A stretch of DNA of 64,000 nt from Noviluteimonas sp052115395 (lineage in GTDB: Bacteria; Pseudomonadota; Gammaproteobacteria; Xanthomonadales; Xanthomonadaceae): assembly GCA_052115395.1 (NCBI GenBank), contig JBFRGO010000001.1. One strand, given 5' to 3'. The notes beneath the pieces were generated by a model. The model worked only from the letters and a program-made list of their open reading frames with translations, did no database searches and was not told the origin of the DNA. Of the stretch, positions 63,970 through 64,000 are shown one piece after another. Each line of letters starts with the position of its first letter. Within the stretch, counting starts at the first letter, position 1. The position numbers and the translations under genes are program-made.

Positions 63970-64000
63970 AGCCCCGGGATTTTAGCAGCCGCGGTGGCGC

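Overview
The window is a GC-rich (roughly two-thirds G+C by eye), gene-dense stretch of a gammaproteobacterial chromosome, most likely Xanthomonadaceae (Lysobacter/Luteimonas-like). The evidence is a bifunctional HisB, a fused HisIE, a his operon led by a TrpR/YerC-like gene, and the block aspS-GNAT-hydrolase-yebC-ruvC-ruvA-kup-...-ruvB-ybgC-tolQRAB-pal-cpoB-queE-queC-tRNA-Lys, an order I associate with Xanthomonas relatives. No insertion sequence, phage, rRNA or CRISPR array was seen, and no gene-free stretch exceeds 300 bases. Homology calls come from motif recognition; no database was searched.

Region by region. 0-6.5 kb: a secreted BCP-type peroxiredoxin, two paralogous secreted FG-GAP/VCBS repeat proteins flanking a small membrane protein and a glutathione S-transferase, then a membrane TolB_N/TPR protein. 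6.6-9.4 kb: an orphan PAS hybrid histidine kinase. 9.4-14.5 kb (minus): an apparent polyphosphate operon (CHAD protein, SpoIIAA-like protein, small helical protein, SulP transporter with STAS, PPK2, acetylpolyamine/HDAC-family deacetylase). 14.6-17.6 kb (plus): a lipoprotein, an alpha/beta hydrolase, and a translationally coupled BTAD-type regulator fused to a second alpha/beta hydrolase. 17.6-20.7 kb (minus): an envelope methionine-sulfoxide repair operon msrB-dipZ-msrA. 20.7-24.2 kb: a lower-GC patch with an atypical NRAMP-family transporter, a 2-TM ion channel and a secreted S41 peptidase.

24.2-32.3 kb (minus) is the most interesting part. A singlet-oxygen-type ECF sigma factor and its ChrR anti-sigma are followed by a tightly packed operon: desaturase, FAD amine-oxidase-like protein, DUF1365, CFA-like methyltransferase, DUF1295, second CFA-like methyltransferase, lipocalin. 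An identical promoter-like motif with identical spacing lies upstream of both the sigma gene and the desaturase. The 418-aa CFA homologue lacks residues that cyclopropane synthases use to bind bicarbonate. This suggests singlet-oxygen-controlled lipid remodelling, possibly methylated or furan fatty acids.

32.3-39.8 kb (plus): the TrpR-like regulator and the complete hisGDCBHAFI operon, with a palindromic operator over the promoter and nearly every gene overlapping the next. 39.8-42.4 kb (minus): a large secreted NHL/VCBS protein. 42.6-64 kb, mostly minus: tRNA-Lys, queuosine genes, the Tol-Pal system, the Ruv resolvasome, kup, yebC, aspS, and an ABC-F ATPase. Three accessory genes (glycosyltransferase, Gfo/Idh-like oxidoreductase, secreted Cys-rich protein) sit between kup and ruvB. 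A plus-strand GGDEF cyclase and a minus-strand FmdB-type zinc ribbon lie near the end.
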